This document shows, piece after piece, positions 51,632 through 64,000 of a stretch of 64,000 bases of DNA. Each line of letters opens with the position of its first letter. Position 1 is the stretch's first letter. The stretch comes from Oryzias latipes. Lineage: Eukaryota; Chordata; Actinopteri; Beloniformes; Adrianichthyidae. A program made the position numbers and the translations under genes. The DNA is taken from NCBI RefSeq assembly GCF_002234675.1, contig NC_019870.2, forward strand, positions 2,996,985 through 3,060,984. Reading direction: 5' to 3'. Below the pieces are notes generated by a model, which saw only the letters and a list, made by a program, of their open reading frames with translations, made no database searches and was not told the DNA's origin.

Positions 51632-54600
51632 ATGGCGGAATCTGAAAACAGTGTGGATTTGAAGCGAAAGGCTGAAGATAACCGGGACGGAGATGAAGAA
51701 CAACAAGATTCCGAATGGGTCGGACCCATGCCGAATGAAGCCACGACGACTAAAAAACGGAAAGGTTGGTTTCTGGTGGCGGCTTTACCCTGGTCTGTGA
51801 CAAACATCTGTTAGAAGTCGTGCTAATCCGCGCTAACCCCCGCTCTTTTCTGCCTGTTTTTGTGTGTTTGGTGTCAGTACTCGAATACGAGCGTGTTTAC
51901 CTGGACAACCTGCCCTCAGCTGCCATGTATGAACGGAGCTACATGCACAGAGACATTATTACGCATATAGTTTGTTCCAAGTAAGTCTAACTAAGTGGTG
52001 GAAATGTAACTTCATTCAGCTGATCATGCAACTATGGAAATGAAAGACAAGTCGATCAGAACTGTTATGCAGCTTCAGGTGTCAAAGAAGCAAAAGAGTG
52101 TGCAGTTTTTGTGTTTCTATGTACCTTATAGTAAAGTTAATAGTAAAAATACTTAGAATTTGTGCTCTCTGGCAAAATGTTCTTTAGAGGAATTGTGCCG
52201 TTTATCTGACACTCCTCTCTTTTTCACGCTGTCCCTTTTCTGTTCCAGAACAGACTTTGTCCTAACTGCCAGCCAAGACGGCCACGTCAAGTTTTGGAAA
52301 AAGAAGGAGGATGAGGGTATAGAGTTTGTGAAACACTTCAGAAGCCACTTGGGTAAGACCTTCGTTTTCGCCCTCGTTTCGATCTTGCAGGCGCACGAAT
52401 GTGGCTTTCTTCTCAACGTGAAGCTGTGTTTGTGCAGGTGTGATCGAGAGCATCGCCGTCAGTGCCGAAGGGGCTCTCTTCTGCTCTGTTGGGGACGATC
52501 GGGCCATGAAAGTCTTCGATGTGGTCAACTTTGACATGATCAACATGCTGAAGCTGGGGTGAGTTCCAATGACGGTGCAGTGGAGCCTGAATGATGCGGC
52601 AGACACTGATGCAGGGTTTGTTTGCAGCTTTCACCCCGGACAGAGTGAGTGGATCTACAACCCCGGGGACGCCATCTGCACCGTGGCGTGTTCTGAAAAA
52701 TCCACAGGGAAGATCTTTGTGTACGATGGGCGGGGAAGCAGCGAGCCCCTTCACGTCTTTGACAAACTGCACTCCTCCCCGCTGACTCAAATCCGCTTGA
52801 ATCCTAAATTCCGAGTTATCGTGTCTGCCGACAAAGCGGGAATGCTGGAATACTGGACAGGCCTTCCCAACGAGTTCAAGTTTCCCAAGCACGTGCAGTG
52901 GGAGTACAAAACTGACACTGACTTGTATGAATTTGCAAAAAACAAGACCTATCCCACCAGCTTGGCCTTCTCACCTGATGGCAAAAGAATGGCCACCATC
53001 GCCTCAGACAGGAAAGTGAGGATCTTCCGTTTCCTAACAGGAAAACTGGCAAGAGTGTTCGACGAGTCCTTAACGGTACGTTGGCCTTCATCCTCCTCCT
53101 CCTCCTCCTCCTCCTCCTCGGTGTGGTGTTGGTCGTCGCTCATCGCTCCTGCGTCACATGTTAGATGTTCACAGAGTTGCAGCAAATGCGGCAGCAGCTG
53201 CCTGACATGGAGTTTGGGAGGCGGATGGCCGTGGAGAGAGAGCTGGAGAAGGTGGACGGAGTCCGGCTGGCAAACATCATCTTTGACGAGACCGGCCACT
53301 TCGTTCTGTACGGGACCATGCTCGGCATCAAAGTCATCAATGTGGAGACCAACAGGTACGTCGGGAGAGCATGGACGGCCTCAGAGTTTGAGAAACTGTT
53401 GCATATTAGGCTGGTTTCATTTTAATTGCTGGGGTGATGTTGAAGCATTTAAAGAATTGTATTTTTGTTTGATAATTGGCAGAAAAAAAGCATAAATATG
53501 ATTGAAATAAATCAAATGAGAACATTTGCTTTAGACCAAGGAAAAGTTTACGCTGTGGAGGTTCACTCCATTCATCTTTGGATCTATTCTTAAAGCTTTC
53601 CCAGTGGTCTTTAAGTAAACCTGTGACATTTTCTAGGACATAGTTTCTGCAGAGCGGCCGTCATTTCTTAGAAGTTCACCTCTGAGTTGTGGGCGGGACC
53701 GTTTCTCTTCCCCACCCCTTTCCCGAGAGCTCAGCAGGGAGCTGGTGGCCCCCCCAGCGAGATTTCTACGTCACAAATACGATCTTTTTCCAACTGCATT
53801 TTTTCGTCTGCTCCTGATTCACAACAATTTGAATAAATAAATACTTTGAAATGCGATTTTAAGCCCTATTTTCTTTACATATGTCCTCCATCATCAGAAA
53901 AATCCCACAACATGTTAAAAACACAATTTTCTCCAGGGTGGGACATTTATATAAACATTTTAATTTGAAGAAACTCCTGTCGTCGTGTGTTTGTCGCCTC
54001 AAGCTGACGTCACGCGCAGCCGGCCTTCAGGAAACTCCTGACTCAAAGTTTCCTCCTTCCTCACCAGATGTGTGCGGATCCTGGGGAAGCTGGAGAACAT
54101 CCGCGTGCTTCACCTCAGTCTCTTCCAGGGAGTGGCGAAGGCCATGCAGGTGGCCCCCACCGTGGAGATGAAGGCCTCCGACAACCCCGCCCTGGAGAAT
54201 GTGGAGCCCGACCCCACCATCTTCTGCACGGCGTTCAAGAAGAACCGCTTCTACATGGTAAGACAGCAAAAGGGCCGTTTTTTTTTCCCAGAAACCTGCT
54301 TGTTGTTGTTGTTTTTTATGTTTATGTTTTGATTAAAGTTCACAAAGAGAGAGCCAGAGGACACGAAGAGCGCCGACTCAGACCGAGACGTCTTCAACGA
54401 GAAGCCATCCAAGGAAGAAGTGATGGCAGCTACTCAGGCCGAGGGCCCCAAGAGGGTGTCGGACAGCGCCATCATCCACACCACCATGGGAGACATCCAC
54501 ATCAAGCTTTTCCCAGTGGAGTAGGTCCCCATTCCGAATGGGTTCCAGCTTTTCAGAGCGTGGAAAAAATGAACCTTCCTTTTGCTTTTTAGATGCCCCA

Positions 54601-55346
54601 AAACTGTGGAGAACTTCTGCGTTCACAGCAGGAACAGCTACTACAACGGCCACATCTTCCACAGAGTCATCAAGGTGGGTTCTGCTCTGTTCCTCGGGCA
54701 TCTGCAGACTCATTCAGGGCGTCATTCCCGCTCCTTTCGGTGCGCAGGGCTTCATGATTCAGACCGGAGACCCCACCGGCACCGGCATGGGGGGCGAGAG
54801 CATCTGGGGAGGAGAGTTCGAGGACGAGTTTCACTCCACGCTGAGACACGATCGTCCGTACACACTCAGCATGGCCAACGGCGGGCCTGGCACCAACGGC
54901 TCGCAGTTCTTCATCACCGTTGTTCCCACAGTGAGTCACAGCAGGATTTCCTGGATTCTCTCTTTCAATTCGGTCTCTCTCAGTTCAAGTCGTCCTGGGT
55001 AAAATTACGAACCTCTCAACTTATTTTGAGCGGAATAAATACAAAAGCTTCTGGTTTTTACGGATCAATTTCCATTCCAGTATATTCCGGTTTAATCTCA
55101 ACAAAGTTCTCCAGAACGATTCCGTTTAGTTCCTTGTACATCAGAATCAGCAGGAATCTTCTTAGCTGGGCTTCTAAAAGCCTCACCTGTCTGTGTCTGC
55201 AGCCCTGGCTGGACAACAAGCACACCGTGTTTGGACGCTGCATCAAAGGCATGGAGGCGGTCCAGAGGATCTCTAATGCCAAGGTTAACCCCAAAACCGA
55301 CAAACCCTACGAGGACATCAGCATCATCAACATCACCGTCAAGTGA
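51632..55346 (+). CDS. ppwd1: PPWD1, WD40-repeat cyclophilin of the spliceosome (11 exons)
   Basis: Peptidyl-prolyl isomerase with WD repeats, a nuclear spliceosome-associated protein. Exons: 51632-51764, 51878-51980, 52249-52352, 52438-52558, 52628-53075, 53165-53355, 54068-54257, 54339-54520, 54593-54674, 54748-54930, 55203-55346. All junctions are GT-AG and in phase, giving 1881 nt and 626 residues (human about 646, from memory). Residues 1-44 are acidic and charged and end in KKRK. WD40 blades follow to about residue 420, for example [17 protein letters not shown] and [21 protein letters not shown] charged linker ([20 protein letters not shown]) leads into the cyclophilin domain from about residue 470, with [19 protein letters not shown] and [20 protein letters not shown]. 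Catalytic Arg, Gln, Trp and His positions are all kept, so it should be active. The stop at 55344 is followed by AATAAA 36 bp later. Confidence 0.97.
53090..53119 (+). repeat. (TCC)n microsatellite beside a PPWD1 splice donor
   Basis: About ten TCC units begin 14 bp after the donor of the exon ending at 53075. The intron is only 89 bp, so the repeat fills about a third of it. Confidence 0.9.
53561..53944 (+). mobile_element. GTCCCACTCC-family MITE, copy 5, in PPWD1 intron
   Basis: GTTCACTCCATTCATCTTTG at the left and CTCCAGGGTGGGAC at the right are decayed ends. Internal landmarks include TTTCTAGGACATAGTTTCTG and CACCTCTGAGTTGTGGGCGG. It makes up over half of the largest PPWD1 intron (53356-54067). 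Confidence 0.82.
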
Positions 55347-55381
55347 CCGCTCCGCCACCTCCACTTTTTTTTTTTACTGAC

Positions 55382-55387
55382 AATAAA
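55382..55387 (+). terminator. PPWD1 poly(A) signal
   Basis: AATAAA begins 36 bp after the PPWD1 stop codon, after a T-run. The 3' UTR would be only about 50-60 nt. Confidence 0.75.
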
Positions 55388-55472
55388 ATACTTTAAAAAA
55401 ACACCAGATAAAGGAAGTCCCATTTTTTATTCTACACGTCATTTATAAAAACCGTCTACATAGTAGTTAAAG

Positions 55473-55570
55473 GGTCAAAGCTTCGAAGCTTTTGAAGCTG
55501 TGAGGCTTCAAAGCTTTCAGACCATTAAAGCTTTAAGGCTTCGGAAGCTTCAAGGCTTCAAAGCTTGAAA
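55473..55570. repeat. AAGCTTC-type satellite, short block
   Basis: Irregular tandem repeats of about 11-12 bp built around AAGCTTCAAGGCTTC and AAGCTTTGAAGC, directly downstream of PPWD1. The core GAAGCTTC is self-complementary. Confidence 0.85.
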
Positions 55571-55749
55571 CCACGTTAGGCTCAAAGGTTCAGGAAACAT
55601 ACTGAGGTGTTTCCAGCACCCGCGGGAACGGCTTTTCACACGTGTGCGTTTTATTGGTACTATGATTCATACATTATTACAAAGCAATGAATAAATGCCA
55701 AACTCAAACGATGGCTCCTTGATAACAGTCAGGGCTTGTTGGGTGTGGA

Positions 55750-55848
55750 GTGTTTGGATGCTGCATCAAAGGCTTTGGGGCGGTCAAGAGGATCTCCAAA
55801 ACCTGGAAACCCTGCAAGGACATCGGCATCATAATCACCGTCAAGTGA
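55750..55848 (+). pseudogene. Partial tandem copy of the last PPWD1 exon
   Basis: This stretch parallels PPWD1 exon 11 from its VFGRCIKG residues to the stop, and its 3' flank resembles the PPWD1 3' flank, including AATAAA at 55893-55898. It reads 32 codons plus TGA with no frameshift, against 40 codons in the parent (55227-55346): seven codons around NAKVNPK are lost as an in-frame deletion. Several substitutions hit conserved residues, for example VFGRC to VFGCC. There is no upstream exon, acceptor or promoter, so it is a duplicated fragment and not a gene, although an alternative 3' exon is conceivable. Confidence 0.88.
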
Positions 55849-55974
55849 CCGCTCTTCTCGGCCACCTTGGCTTACTTTTACTGGGATTAAAAAATAAATA
55901 AAATTGAATGGATCGAGTCAAATTGTTTATTTTACACATTCTGCTGCATTTACAAAAGCCAAGTACGCTGTTAC

Positions 55975-56418
55975 AAAGGCTTTGAAGATTCAAGGACTCA
56001 GAAGCTTCAAGGCTTTTTAAGTTTCAAGGCTCACTTCAAGACATCAAAAACTTCAAGGCTTCAGAAGCTTCAAGGCTTTAGAAGCTTCCAAAGATTCAAG
56101 GCTCCGAAAGCTTCAAGGCTTTGAAAGCTTCAAGGAAGGCTTCGAAAGCTTTAAGGCTTCAGAAGCTTCAAGGCTTCAGAAGCTTCATGGAAGGCTTCAG
56201 AAGCTTCAAGGCTTCGAAAGCTTCAAGGCGTCCGAAGCTTCAAGGCTTCAGAAGCTTCAAGGCTTTGAAAGCTTCAGAAGCTTCATGGAAGGCTTCAAAA
56301 GCCTCAAGGCTTCCAAAGCTTCAAGGCTTCAGAAGCTTCAAGGCTTTGAAAGCTTCTGAAGATTCAAGGCTCCGAAATCTTCAAGGCTTCAGAAGCTTTA
56401 AGACTTCGAAGCGCATTG
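55975..56418. repeat. AAGCTTC-type satellite, expanded block
   Basis: The same motif as the block at 55473-55570, expanded to about 440 bp with interspersed CATGGAAGG variants. It repeats AAGCTTCAAGGCTTCAGAAG with many one-base variants. An open frame across it (56121-56435) is a by-product of the repeat. Confidence 0.9.
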
Positions 56419-56484
56419 TGCTTGAAGGTTCATAAAACAGAAATATTTCCAGCAGCTGTGGAACAGCTTTTCTCACATGCGGGT

Positions 56485-56490
56485 TTTATT
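56485..56490 (-). terminator. Probable TRIM23 poly(A) signal
   Basis: AATAAA on the minus strand, about 730 bp past the TRIM23 stop. It sits in a segment (56419-56586) that recurs at 55574-55744, where the signal is also kept (55650-55655). It is assigned to TRIM23 by position and orientation only. Confidence 0.5.
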
Positions 56491-56586
56491 TGTACTTTGT
56501 TACATCGATACAACAACATTACATAGCAATGAGTAAAGACCAAACTCAAACGATGGTTCCTTAATAAGAGTCAGTGTTTGTTGGGT

Positions 56587-57215
56587 TTCATGTTCTACGT
56601 TTCACATCACGTTTATTACTGAAGGCGGGTTGAAGGCGCCCTATTGTTGAAGCATTCTGGACAGCAACAGGAGCTGGTTGAGCTGTTACATGAGTTTTTT
56701 GTTTTTTTTTTGTAAATGTTGCAGAAATCTTACGTCAAAACCAGCAGATGGTTCATTTGCTTTCAGAAGAAAGCCCTCACCAAAAGCAGCAGATAAGTGC
56801 GTTAAATTAAATCTTTGTGCAAAAACACTCACACCTCCGTCTTCCTCCTAACTGACAGTAAACTAGTTCTGTAACAGGAAGCGCTCTGCTGCTTCCAGTC
56901 CAGCTTTCAGTGGATCCCACATGAACCAGTCAGACGTCTGCTTTGCTCAAAGGCAGGTTCACATCAGGTCGCAGCCAGCAGGCAGGCCTCACTCGGCTGT
57001 TTCATCTCAGGCTAATGGAAGCAACAAAAGGTTGATGAGGATGGAAGGTTGAGTCCACGACAAAAGCAAAGCTGTTGTGTCCGGTTTGAGGCCGGTCAGC
57101 GCAGAAATCGCAGCGATCTGATGTAAAGCCGCAGAAAGCATGTCCACCAGCCTTTCCTCTGCTCGCAAAGAAGGAGGGATGCGTGTGAGGGGAGCGGGAC
57201 TGTGGTTCTGCTCGC
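56587..57215. other. TRIM23 3' UTR region, no other feature seen
   Basis: Single-copy-looking sequence between the duplicated segment and the TRIM23 stop. If the poly(A) signal at 56485-56490 is used, all of it is TRIM23 3' UTR. I see no further gene or repeat. Confidence 0.5.
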
Positions 57216-63854
<6,639 letters not shown>

Positions 63855-64000
63855 CTGAAAAAGGGACGGACACCGAGTGGAAACATTTTTCCACGCTGCA
63901 GGAAACAGCTGCTGCTCGTTTCGCCACCAACGCATTAGACTTTTCAGCAAATAAACAATATAAAATGTAATCTGAAGCATTTTTTCTAAATTTATAGCTA

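Larger units (their letters stand above)
55227..56586. repeat. Tandem duplication of the PPWD1/TRIM23 convergent 3' ends
   Basis: Unit A (55227-55744) contains the end of PPWD1 exon 11, its 3' flank, a short AAGCTTC-type satellite and a 170-bp unique segment. Unit B (55750-56586) repeats the same order: exon-like 55750-55848, flank, a longer satellite 55975-56418, then a unique segment matching 55574-55744. Shared landmarks in the unique segments include TTTCCAGCA, CAAACTCAAACGATGG and TTGTTGGG. Unit B is about 320 bp longer, mostly because its satellite has grown. Confidence 0.85.

Noticed and set aside
52413..52892. A 159-residue minus-strand frame over PPWD1 exons
   Set aside because: Antisense shadow of the PPWD1 WD40 exons and it crosses real splice sites.
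55750..55848. A separate functional cyclophilin gene next to PPWD1
   Set aside because: Only the last third of one exon is present, with a deletion and substitutions, and no other exon or promoter.
56121..56435. A 104-residue frame rich in KASK and LQGFRSF
   Set aside because: Translation of the AAGCTTC-type satellite.

Overview
This is vertebrate nuclear DNA, almost certainly from a teleost fish. It carries three spliced genes with GT-AG introns and is saturated with fish-type transposons: L2/CR1-like and RTE-like LINEs, a Penelope-like element, and hAT, PIF/Harbinger, piggyBac and pogo/Tigger non-autonomous elements. Some dispersed repeats resemble ones I associate with medaka (Oryzias), but the species is only an inference. 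No bacterial, phage or CRISPR feature is present.

Layout. Positions 1 to about 10,280 are intergenic and downstream of CWC27; they hold only repeats. CWC27 (minus strand, coding 10,508-51,023, 14 coding exons, 481 residues) occupies most of the window, and its long 3' introns are packed with mobile elements. PPWD1 (plus, 51,632-55,346, 11 exons, 626 residues) starts 608 bp from the CWC27 start codon in head-to-head orientation. TRIM23 (minus, 57,216-63,854, ten exons visible, 547 residues) converges on PPWD1; its first coding exon lies beyond the right edge.

How the genes relate. CWC27 and PPWD1 are both nuclear cyclophilin-domain proteins linked to the spliceosome. Here they share one short intergenic region with an ETS-type motif near each start. 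In human, ADAMTS6 and CENPK lie between them (from memory), so this arrangement is tighter. TRIM23 is a RING/B-box E3 ligase with a C-terminal ARF GTPase domain.

Most notable structures: (1) a tandem duplication of the convergent PPWD1/TRIM23 3' ends, which left a 33-codon copy of the last PPWD1 exon and an expanding AAGCTTC-type satellite; (2) a 2.0 kb inverted-repeat (foldback) element in a TRIM23 intron, whose ends match perfectly for 57 bp; (3) a 51-copy, indel-free 20-bp minisatellite that is open in all three forward frames and is flanked by inverted copies of a putative ORF head; (4) a four-layer nest in which a hAT relic is split by a 4.5 kb LINE and by a second repeat that is itself split by a LINE fragment; (5) a five-copy MITE family with GTCCCACTCC ends. 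I found no new protein-coding system.
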